Shown here piece by piece: positions 36,319 through 43,664 of a stretch of 64,000 nt of DNA. This DNA comes from CAWGQN01 sp963824885. Its GTDB lineage: Bacteria > Actinomycetota > Actinomycetes > Actinomycetales > Microbacteriaceae. The DNA lies in the NCBI GenBank assembly GCA_963824885.1, contig CAWGQN010000002.1:186001-250000 (forward strand), read 5' to 3'. The notes beneath the pieces were generated by a model. The model made no database searches. It was not told the DNA's origin and saw only the letters and a list, made by a program, of their open reading frames with translations. A program made the position numbers and the translations under genes. Position 1 is the stretch's first letter. Each line of letters opens with the position of its first letter.

Positions 36319-36656
36319 TTCGACGCGGCGAAATCTATTGGGTCAACGTTGGAACCCCTCGAGGAAGCGCGCCCGCAAAACGTCGGCCCGTGCTTGTCGT
36401 CCAGACCAATCCCTACAACGACAGCCTCCTCGCCACGGTGATTGTGGCCGTCATCTCAACGAATACCCAGCTCGCCGATCATCCCGGCAATGTTTTTGTT
36501 CCTGCCGCCGCATCGGGCCTTCGCAAAGATTCCGCCATCAACGTATCTCAGCTCGTGACAATCGACAAAGCGCTTCTAGAAGAAAAGGTATCCGACCTTC
36601 CTCGCTACCTCGTCGCGGACGTGGGCGAAGGACTCCACGGGGTTCTCGGCCACTGA
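36312..36656 (+). CDS. mazF: MazF/PemK-type mRNA interferase toxin
   Basis: 114 residues, ATG 36312 inside the end of mazE. Typical core: IRRGEIYWVNVGTPRGSAPAKRRPVLVVQ, VIVAVISTN, LRKDSAINVSQLVTIDK (the Arg and Thr-type residues of the active site lie here) and a C-terminal helix. It cleaves RNA at short sequences. Its stop is inside a 15-bp tandem duplication. Confidence 0.92.
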   Translation: MVIRRGEIYWVNVGTPRGSAPAKRRPVLVVQTNPYNDSLLATVIVAVISTNTQLADHPGNVFVPAAASGLRKDSAINVSQLVTIDKALLEEKVSDLPRYLVADVGEGLHGVLGH

Positions 36657-36690
36657 GTCCGCGGGCACTGAGTCCGCGGCCACTGGGCGC
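36651..36690. repeat. Tandem 15-bp direct repeat across the mazF stop
   Basis: CACTGAGTCCGCGGG (36651) is followed at once by CACTGAGTCCGCGGC (36666) and a partial third copy CACTGGGCGC (36681). The first copy contains the mazF stop TGA, so the duplication lies at the gene's 3' edge. Confidence 0.6.
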
Positions 36691-36857
36691 GCTGGGGTCG
36701 TTGTCTGACGCGGCTCACCCAACGAACGAAGATGACCGCACACGTACAGCGTGCCCAGGATGAATTTGCGGACCATTCCTCGTATTTGCCCCCCTTTCCT
36801 CTGCTAAAAATGACCGTCCGCAAGCGGTCACTGGGCATCCGAGGGAGAGAATTACCC

Positions 36858-38171
36858 GTGAAAATATCTGTAGTGGGCTGCGGTTATCTTGGCGCGGTCC
36901 ACGCGGCGTGCATGGCCGAAATGGGTCACGACGTCGTTGGCATTGACATTGATGCGGCAAAAATCGCGCTGCTTTCGTCGGGCCGCGCGCCCTTCTTCGA
37001 ACCCAATCTTCCCGAAATGCTGAGTGTCGCGCTTGAGACGGGACGCTTGCGTTTTTCGAACTCGATTGCCGATGCGCGCGGCGCCGAGGTGCACTTCGTT
37101 GCAGTGGGAACCCCGCAAAAGAAAAATCTACCCGCCGCCGATCTCACGGCGGTCGATGCGGCGTTTACCGCGCTTGCTCCTCACTTGTCGAGCGGCGATC
37201 TCGTTGTCGGCAAGTCGACCGTTCCCGTTGGAACGGCAACGCGTCTTGCCGAGCTGGTTCGTGTTGCGCAACCCCACGCCGATCTCGCGTGGAACCCAGA
37301 ATTCCTTCGCGAAGGCTTTGCCGTCCAAGACACCGTGTCGCCCGACCGTCTCGTCTACGGAGTGCCATCGGGCGCGGCCCACGAGCGCGCAACCGCGGTC
37401 CTTGATCGGGTGTATGCGAAAGCACTCGGTGCGGGAACACCGCGCGTCGTGACCAATTATGCGACGGCAGAACTTGTCAAGGTCTCGGCCAACGCGTTTC
37501 TCGCGACGAAAATCTCTTTCATTAACGCGATGGCCGAGATTGCCGAGATCACGGGGGCCGACGTGATGCAGCTCTCCGAAGCGCTCGGGTATGACGTGCG
37601 AATCGGTCGACTCTTTCTCAAGGCCGGCGTCGGATTTGGCGGCGGGTGCCTCCCGAAAGACATTCGTGCGTTTGCGGCCCGCGCCGACGAGCTCGGTGTC
37701 GGAGAATCGCTGGCATTTCTCAAAGAGGTCGATGCGATCAACCTGCGGCGACGCCAGCGAGCAATTGACATTGTCATCGAATCACTCGGCGACACGATTG
37801 ACGATAAGAAAATCGCGGTCCTTGGCCTCGCCTTTAAACCGTTCTCCGACGACATTCGTGACTCGCCCGCGCTCGATATTGCCGTCGCCCTCGCGAGTCG
37901 TGGCGCGGCGGTCGTGGCAACCGACCCGCACGCAATCGGCAACTCGCGCCGCGAGTATCCGCACCTCGTGTACACCGACTCGATCGAGGAGGCTCTGTGC
38001 GGAACACACTGCGTCGTCGTTGTCACGGAGTGGCCGCAGTTTCGCGATATTGACCCCGCTTGGGCGGCAACCCTCGTGGCTCAACCGCTCGTTGTCGACG
38101 GTCGCAATTGTCTCGACGCCGTCGCGTGGCGCGCCGCGGGGTGGACGTATCGAGGACTCGGTCGACCGTAG
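36858..38171 (+). CDS. ugd: UDP-glucose 6-dehydrogenase
   Basis: 437 residues from GTG 36858, which has GAGGGAGAG upstream and gives the proper N-terminus KISVVGCGYLGAVHAACMAEMGH (NAD-binding GxGxxG variant). WNPEFLREGFAVQDTVSPDR, AELVKVSANAFLATKISFINAMAE, the catalytic cysteine in GVGFGGGCLPKDI, and LGLAFKPFSDDIRDSPAL mark the family. It oxidises UDP-glucose to UDP-glucuronate, a precursor for acidic exopolysaccharide; the polysaccharide operon at 25984-33242 is a plausible consumer. Confidence 0.93.
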   Translation: MKISVVGCGYLGAVHAACMAEMGHDVVGIDIDAAKIALLSSGRAPFFEPNLPEMLSVALETGRLRFSNSIADARGAEVHFVAVGTPQKKNLPAADLTAVDAAFTALAPHLSSGDLVVGKSTVPVGTATRLAELVRVAQPHADLAWNPEFLREGFAVQDTVSPDRLVYGVPSGAAHERATAVLDRVYAKALGAGTPRVVTNYATAELVKVSANAFLATKISFINAMAEIAEITGADVMQLSEALGYDVRIGRLFLKAGVGFGGGCLPKDIRAFAARADELGVGESLAFLKEVDAINLRRRQRAIDIVIESLGDTIDDKKIAVLGLAFKPFSDDIRDSPALDIAVALASRGAAVVATDPHAIGNSRREYPHLVYTDSIEEALCGTHCVVVVTEWPQFRDIDPAWAATLVAQPLVVDGRNCLDAVAWRAAGWTYRGLGRP

Positions 38172-38189
38172 GTGCGACATGTCGCACCT
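38170..38189. promoter_or_regulatory. Perfect 20-bp palindrome between ugd and the penicillin-binding protein gene
   Basis: AGGTGCGACATGTCGCACCT is fully self-complementary with no spacer; it starts within the ugd stop codon and lies about 50 bases before the next gene. It may be a terminator stem (outer bases CGGTCG / CGACCG extend it loosely) or a dimeric-regulator operator. Confidence 0.5.
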
Positions 38190-38240
38190 GACCGACCGAA
38201 CGCTGGCCATTTGGGGGGTGGGTGACCTACGCTGAAACAA

Positions 38241-40562
38241 ATGTCTGCCCACAATCCGCCGCGCTCGCGCGCGAGCTCTGCCGTTCTCTCTTTCATTGGA
38301 ATGAGTGCGGTCGCGGGCGTGCTGGTGGCAGCTGCGACGACACCCGCGGTCGTTGTCGCGTCGCTGACCGCGGGCAGCACGATCAGCATTTTCGGCAGTC
38401 TTCCCGACTACCTCGAGATTGGACATCTCTCGCAGCGATCCACCATCTTTGCAAAGGGCGAGAACGGTGGAGACGTGCCAATCGCGCAATTCTATGCGCA
38501 AAATCGTGAAGAGGTATCCCTCGACAAGATCTCAATTTTTGCTCGGGAAGCCGCACTCGCGGGAGAAGATAAAGACTTCTATCATCACGGCGGCTTCGAC
38601 ATTATGGGCACATTCCGGGCCGCGTTGGCGACAGCGCTCGGGCAAAGCACGCAGGGTGGTTCGGGCATTACGCAGCAATACGTCAAGAACGTGCTCGTTG
38701 AGAAGGCGGCGGCCATTCCCAATCAAGAAGAAAGAAAGGCGAAGTACGCCGAAGCGACGGCATTCTCATTTGATCGCAAGCTCAAGGAGCTGAAGTACGC
38801 AATTGGGGTCGAGAAAAAGTACTCGAAAGACGAAATCCTCGCGGGATACCTCAACATTGCGTATTTTGGTGCAAACGTCTACGGTATTCAGGCGGCCGCG
38901 CGATATTATTTCAATGTTCTTGCGGCAGACCTCACGATTGCGCAGTCTGCAACACTCTTGTCGATGGTGAACAATCCCGACGTTTTGCGTATTGATCGCC
39001 CCAATAATCCAGAAAACGGTGCGGCAAACGGTTACGCGCGCACGAGTGATCGCAAAAATCACATTGTCGGGTTGATGTTGCGAAACGACAAGATCACGCA
39101 AGCCCAACACGACGAGGCGAGAGACGCACCAATTGTCCCCGCAATAACTCCCATGACGAACGGGTGCGATGCGGCAAAAGGTGCCGAATACTTTTGTCAA
39201 TACGTCAAGAACGTCTTCAAGAACGATGAAGCCTACGGGTCCGATCCCGATGAACGCTATGAAAACTTTCGACGGGGCGGGTATGAGATCTACACGACTC
39301 TCGACCTTCGCTTGCAACAAACGGCCCTTCACGAAATCAACAGGATCGTGCCCAAGGTTTTCGAGGGCAGAGACTTGGCCGGGACCTCGGTAGCCGTCGA
39401 GGTCGGCACGGGTCGAATTTTGATGATGGTTCAAAGCAAAGACTTCACCGAGGATCCCGACGTGGCCAAAGCGGGCAGAAATTACACGTCGCTCAATTAC
39501 AACGCCGACGAGGACTACGGTGGATCGTCCGGGTTTCAGCCCGGATCCACGTACAAGATCTTCACGCTTGCCGAGTGGGTCTCGACCGGTCACACCGTCA
39601 GCGAACCGGTCAATGGCGCGCGGCGAAATTGGTCTCCCATGAATGACCGGTGTTCGGGTCCGTTCACCGAACCGTACAATCCCGTCAACGATGACGGCAG
39701 CGGGGGTGGCATGTCGAACGCCAAGATCGCGACCGAGCAATCGGTGAACTCCACGTATATGGCGATGGCGAAACAGCTCGATTTGTGCAATATCAAGGAG
39801 AGAGCCGAGAAGTTCTTTGCGCATCGTGCAGACCGTGACCCTCTCTTTCACGGCGCGTCGTCTGTGCTCGGTGTGAATGAAGTGGCGCCGCTGACGATTG
39901 TGACGGCAATGGCGGGGTTCGCGAACGGGGGGAAAACCTGCAGTCCCGTCGCAATCGACAGGGTTCTTCGCCCTGACAAGAGCGAGGCTCCGACCCCCAA
40001 AACCAAGTGCGTTCAGAGTATCGAACCGTCCGCGGCCGCGGAAGCTAATATTGCCCTCGCGGGCGTGATGACAAATGGGACGGGACGACGGTCGATGCCG
40101 AGCGGCGGAACGCCAATGATCGGTAAGTCGGGGACCAGCGATAACAACTACGACTCGTGGATGACCGTCGCGAGCACCAGAATGGCGGTCTCGTCGTGGG
40201 TTGGCAACGTCGCGGCGTACGACGGGAGCAAGACCAACATGCGTCGATATTCGTTTTCGGGGACAAATGCGGATCAGACTCGCCACCTTTACACGAAGCC
40301 CATTCTAGAAGTGGCCAACCGCTTGTATCCGGGCGGCGCGTTCCCGCTTGCGAGCGCCGCGCAATCGAGTGTTGACCACATGATCGTTCCTGATTTGCGG
40401 GGCACATCGGCGGCATCGGCCGAATTGACGCTGAGCGGATTTGGCTTTGAACCGGTCAAGGGCTCAACCTTAGACGACGCGGCCCCGGCCGACACGGTCG
40501 TGCGAACAGATCCGCCCGCGGGGGGTTCGGCCCCCAAGGGATCGCGCGTGACCTACTTTTAA
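38241..40562 (+). CDS. ponA: Class A penicillin-binding protein, PASTA tail cut short by an in-frame stop
   Basis: 773 residues from ATG 38241. One N-terminal membrane segment; glycosyltransferase 51 domain (AGEDKDFYHHGGFDIMG, QGGSGITQQYVKN); transpeptidase domain with SxxK in FQPGSTYKIFTL, SxN in SVNSTYMAMA, and KSG in MIGKSGTSDNNYDSW. After about residue 710 comes one PASTA repeat (VPDLRGTSAASAELTLSGFGFEPVKG) ending GSRVTYF-stop. The same frame then continues beyond the stop with SSGKTSSAVPNVVGKRLGVALAQLSAAGF, a second PASTA repeat. Its paralog at 43664-46405 reads straight through at this point. The catalytic part looks intact; cell-wall polymerisation and cross-linking outside the membrane. 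Confidence 0.9.
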   Translation: MSAHNPPRSRASSAVLSFIGMSAVAGVLVAAATTPAVVVASLTAGSTISIFGSLPDYLEIGHLSQRSTIFAKGENGGDVPIAQFYAQNREEVSLDKISIFAREAALAGEDKDFYHHGGFDIMGTFRAALATALGQSTQGGSGITQQYVKNVLVEKAAAIPNQEERKAKYAEATAFSFDRKLKELKYAIGVEKKYSKDEILAGYLNIAYFGANVYGIQAAARYYFNVLAADLTIAQSATLLSMVNNPDVLRIDRPNNPENGAANGYARTSDRKNHIVGLMLRNDKITQAQHDEARDAPIVPAITPMTNGCDAAKGAEYFCQYVKNVFKNDEAYGSDPDERYENFRRGGYEIYTTLDLRLQQTALHEINRIVPKVFEGRDLAGTSVAVEVGTGRILMMVQSKDFTEDPDVAKAGRNYTSLNYNADEDYGGSSGFQPGSTYKIFTLAEWVSTGHTVSEPVNGARRNWSPMNDRCSGPFTEPYNPVNDDGSGGGMSNAKIATEQSVNSTYMAMAKQLDLCNIKERAEKFFAHRADRDPLFHGASSVLGVNEVAPLTIVTAMAGFANGGKTCSPVAIDRVLRPDKSEAPTPKTKCVQSIEPSAAAEANIALAGVMTNGTGRRSMPSGGTPMIGKSGTSDNNYDSWMTVASTRMAVSSWVGNVAAYDGSKTNMRRYSFSGTNADQTRHLYTKPILEVANRLYPGGAFPLASAAQSSVDHMIVPDLRGTSAASAELTLSGFGFEPVKGSTLDDAAPADTVVRTDPPAGGSAPKGSRVTYF

Positions 40563-40913
40563 AGTAGCGGCAAAACGAGCTCGGCTGTTCCTAATGTCGT
40601 GGGAAAGAGGCTAGGCGTCGCACTCGCACAGCTCTCTGCCGCCGGGTTCACACCTCGACAACACGGAGTCGGAGTAACCGACAAGTCTCAAGACAATCTC
40701 GTTGTTCGGACTCAACCGGCCGCGGGCACTCGCTCCAAAGCGGGGTCAATCGTAATTGTCTTCAAAAACGAATACCGGGCGCCTTCCGGGAGCGTCCCGG
40801 CACCGGCGCGCCCGCAAGCACCGGCCCGCCCGCCGAGACGGACTATTCTGCCCGGGCGCGCCTATCGGTGCCGGTCGTCTCGAGTGACGCGCGCCAACGG
40901 CGCACTCGACTAA
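40563..40913 (+). pseudogene. Detached second PASTA repeat of the upstream penicillin-binding protein
   Basis: In frame with the gene before it but after TAA (40560-40562). It encodes SSGKTSSAVPNVVGKRLG, LAQLSAAGFTPRQHG, NLVVRTQPAAGTRSKAGS and IVIVFKNEYR, matching the C-terminal PASTA repeat of the paralog, then a Pro/Ala-rich tail. The stop is within the small palindrome TACTTTTAAAGTA. An internal ATG at 40599 exists but independent expression is doubtful. Confidence 0.75.
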
Positions 40914-40948
40914 TCTGGAGGCGTGCAACCACAAGAAAGGCAACACAC

Positions 40949-41719
40949 GTGTCCACGTTTCCCCGCCTGATTGCGTTTGATCTCGACGACACACTCGCCC
41001 CATCGAAGGCGCCAATTGATGCGCGCGTCGCTCGCGCCCTCGTCGATCTCGGCGCGTTCATGGACGTGTGCATTATTTCGGGCGGACAGTTTGCCCAGTT
41101 TCGCCGCCAAGTACTCGGCAATCTTCCCGAAACATCCGAGCGCCGACTCGCGCGATTTCACCTCATGCCGACGTGCGGAACCCAGTACTACCGGCGGGAA
41201 GACGGCGACTGGGGGCAAGTTTACGCCGAGAATTTGACGGATGACGAGAAGCGACGCGCGCGAAGCAGCGTCGAAGAAGCCGCGCGCGCTCTCGGCTTGT
41301 GGGAGGCGCAACCGTGGGGTCCAATTCTCGAAGACCGCGGATCGCAAGTGACGTTTTCGGCACTCGGACAAGACGCCCCTGTCGCGGCGAAGACCGCGTG
41401 GGATCCGACGAGTGAGAAGAAGAGGGTGCTTCGTGATGCTGTTGCCCGGGGGGTGCCCGACCTCGAGGTTCGATCCGGGGGATCGACCTCGATTGACATC
41501 ACACGGAAGGGAGTCGACAAGGCGTACGGAATGAAGCGGCTGTCCTCGATCACGGCGATTCCCCTTTCAGAGATGTTGTTCGTCGGCGACCGACTCGACG
41601 TGGACGGCAACGACTACCCGGTGAAGCTCCTCGGCGTTCCGTGCCGAAACGTCTCCGGCTGGCACGACACTATTGCGTTTCTCGATGAGTTCCTCGCGGG
41701 CCTTCGAGCAGCCGCCTAG
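40949..41719 (+). CDS. HAD-superfamily (IIB) phosphatase, phosphomannomutase-like
   Basis: 256 residues from GTG 40949 with AAGAAAGG upstream. HAD motif I FDLDDTLAPSK (residues 7-17), motif II IISGGQF, motif III KGVDKAYGMKRL, motif IV FVGDRLDVDGNDYP. The cap region (RFHLMPTCGTQYYR, QPWGPILEDRGSQVTFSALGQ) resembles eukaryotic-type phosphomannomutase and sucrose-phosphatase-like proteins. The substrate is probably a hexose phosphate; not certain. Its last four bases overlap the convergent SGNH gene. Confidence 0.8.
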   Translation: MSTFPRLIAFDLDDTLAPSKAPIDARVARALVDLGAFMDVCIISGGQFAQFRRQVLGNLPETSERRLARFHLMPTCGTQYYRREDGDWGQVYAENLTDDEKRRARSSVEEAARALGLWEAQPWGPILEDRGSQVTFSALGQDAPVAAKTAWDPTSEKKRVLRDAVARGVPDLEVRSGGSTSIDITRKGVDKAYGMKRLSSITAIPLSEMLFVGDRLDVDGNDYPVKLLGVPCRNVSGWHDTIAFLDEFLAGLRAAA

Positions 41720-42486
41720 GGCGCGGGCTGGTTGAGCGCACCCTCGACAATCGGCGTGATGATATTGGCGAGTTCCCTGTGACCCAGATTGGTCGGGTGG
41801 AGGTCGTCGTCGCCAATATATTGTTTCGGGTCTGGTTCGAGCCAGTGGTCCGACAGTGGATCAATGAACTGAACGCCGACGTCGGCGGCCGCGTCGCGCA
41901 CCGCGTCGCGGCTCGTGAGAATCCCCTCGCTCGGATTGTCATTGACCCAAAACGTCGCGATTGCGATCACGTGTGCGTGGGGGGCTCGCTTCTTGACCGT
42001 CTCCAGCGTGGTGGAGGCGGCTTTCTTCGTCTCGTCATAAGGGGAAAGCTCGTCGTTATCGCTACCGAGCACAACGACGAGCGCGCAGGTTTCAGGAACC
42101 TGGGCTGCGAGATCGCCAAAGGTGAAGCCGAGGGCTCCCGGAACAGTGTAGCCAGAGCCTCCGTCCGCGAGCACGAGAGGGGTAACCTTCGCCGCATCTG
42201 AAACGAGTGCGGGCCAGCGAAATTCTGGTCCGGAGTCCTGCGCGGAACCTCCGATAAACGAGTTTCCCACGTAGACAACCGAGGGACGTTCCCGCGGCGG
42301 CGTCGCACGGTCGGCGTCGTGCGCCGCCGCGACGAATTGGGCGCGGGCAAGTGACCGAGTCGCGTCGAGCGCGAGTGGCGCGATGACCGTGATCGACACG
42401 AGCGCGAGGAGCGTGATTCCGGCAATGACGGCAACGGCTCGTTTGTTCGCCGCGGTCTTTTCGTTCGGGTCTTTTGAAAAACGCAT
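41716..42486 (-). CDS. SGNH/GDSL-type hydrolase with N-terminal membrane anchor
   Basis: 256 residues. N-terminal hydrophobic helix (AVIAGITLLALVSITVIAPLAL) suggests an exported or membrane-anchored enzyme. Block I is VVYVGNSFIGGSA (Gly-Asn-Ser in place of Gly-Asp-Ser), block III CALVVVLGSDND, and the C-terminal Asp-His pair is DDDLHPTNLGH. Such enzymes are esterases or acetyl hydrolases; acetyl groups on polysaccharide or cell wall are possible targets. The gene is between HAD and tRNA-Pro genes. Confidence 0.78.
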   Translation of the reverse strand: MRFSKDPNEKTAANKRAVAVIAGITLLALVSITVIAPLALDATRSLARAQFVAAAHDADRATPPRERPSVVYVGNSFIGGSAQDSGPEFRWPALVSDAAKVTPLVLADGGSGYTVPGALGFTFGDLAAQVPETCALVVVLGSDNDELSPYDETKKAASTTLETVKKRAPHAHVIAIATFWVNDNPSEGILTSRDAVRDAAADVGVQFIDPLSDHWLEPDPKQYIGDDDLHPTNLGHRELANIITPIVEGALNQPAP

Positions 42487-42559
42487 GACGCAAATATTCT
42501 AGGTGATTTGCGAAAAAGACCACTATCGTCGGTTATTTTCATTGCCGACCCACGTCCCG

Positions 42560-42636
42560 TGGTCGGGGTGACAGGATTTGAACCTGCGGCCTCGTCGTCC
42601 CGAACGACGCGCGCTACCAAGCTGCGCCACACCCCG
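42560..42636 (-). tRNA. tRNA-Pro (anticodon CGG)
   Basis: Minus strand: acceptor CGGGGTG (42636-42630) pairs with its partner at 42564-42570, followed by A and encoded CCA (42560-42562). D arm GGCGCAGCTTGGTAGCGC, anticodon arm GTCGTTCGGGACGAC with CGG, T arm CAGGTTCAAATCCTG. Confidence 0.97.
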
Positions 42637-42683
42637 GTTGGGTCGTGCGAGCAAACGCTCAACCGACCGGAACCCCGTCAATG

Positions 42684-43664
42684 CTAGCCGATCGATCCGC
42701 TTCCGGTGAGCGTCACGAGAGTTACTTCGGGAGGACACGCAAAGCGGACGGGGGCATATATCGACGTTCCAAGACCCGCCGAAACGTGCAAGTGCGCTGC
42801 GCGGTGCGCGTGGGTCCAGACGCTTGCACCGCGCGCTTGTGATCGAGGAATATCACAATTCGTCACGAGCGCACCGAAGCACGGAATCCGAACTTGGCCG
42901 CCGTGCGTGTGCCCCGCAAACATCATTCGCGCGCCGTGTGTCACGAATGAATTGAGAACTCGTCGATACGGAGCGTGCGCAACGCCGATGGTGATTGCGT
43001 GGTCGGTATTGTCTGATTCGCGAGGCCACGGAGCCTCGTCGTAAAACGGGCTATTCTCGCGCTCTGCCTCAATCGAGCCGGCGAGAATGTCGAGCTTGTC
43101 GTAGTCGCGGTGCGGATCATTGACGCCCAAGAGTTCGAGGCGCGTTCCGTTGATCGAAAGCGACGCGGCCCGATTGTTGAGGTCGATCCAGCCAAGATCG
43201 TCGGCGAGAAACGCTGTGAGTTGATTGGTGTCGATGCGCTGCGGAGTGTGCTTGAGGGCGGAGGGCCCTGCGAAGTAACGAAACGGGTTGTGCGGTGTCG
43301 GTTTCCAATAGTCGTTCGAGCCGTTCACGAACACCCCGGGGATTCCGGCAAATGGCTCGAATGCTCGACGAATACCGTCGAGTCCATTCTCATGGCCGAG
43401 ATTATCGCCGGTGTCGACTATCAAATCGGGGGCGAGGTCGGCGAGGCCCCGGATCCAATCTTGTTTTCCCGATTGCCACGGCGCCATGTGAACATCCGAA
43501 ATATGGAGCACCGTGAGCGGTTTCGCATCGGGAGGAAGAACGGGAATGCTCACTCGGCGCACCGTGTAGAGCCGCCGCTCGACGAGAGTCCCCCACGCGC
43601 CGGCCGCCGCGCCCGCTGCAACGACGGTCGCAATCGTCCGTGCCATGAAGGAGGGGAGGGCCAT
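42684..43664 (-). CDS. Membrane-anchored metallophosphoesterase
   Basis: 326 residues. N-terminal hydrophobic stretch (MARTIATVVAAGAAAGAWGTLV) then calcineurin-type motifs: VLHISDVHMAPWQ, LIVDTGDNLGH, FVNGSNDYW (usual GNH replaced by GSNDY), IGVAHAPYRRVL, and MMFAGHTHGGQVRIP. Dinuclear metal phosphodiesterase or UDP-diacylglucosamine hydrolase-like (YkuE/YaeI group). ATG overlaps the TAA of the penicillin-binding protein by one base (TAATG), so the two are co-transcribed; this pairing is common in the phylum. Confidence 0.88.
   Translation of the reverse strand: MALPSFMARTIATVVAAGAAAGAWGTLVERRLYTVRRVSIPVLPPDAKPLTVLHISDVHMAPWQSGKQDWIRGLADLAPDLIVDTGDNLGHENGLDGIRRAFEPFAGIPGVFVNGSNDYWKPTPHNPFRYFAGPSALKHTPQRIDTNQLTAFLADDLGWIDLNNRAASLSINGTRLELLGVNDPHRDYDKLDILAGSIEAERENSPFYDEAPWPRESDNTDHAITIGVAHAPYRRVLNSFVTHGARMMFAGHTHGGQVRIPCFGALVTNCDIPRSQARGASVWTHAHRAAHLHVSAGLGTSIYAPVRFACPPEVTLVTLTGSGSIG

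Noticed and set aside
38766..40286. 506-codon minus-strand frame opposite the penicillin-binding protein
   Set aside because: Shadow of a gene with clear GT51 and transpeptidase motifs.
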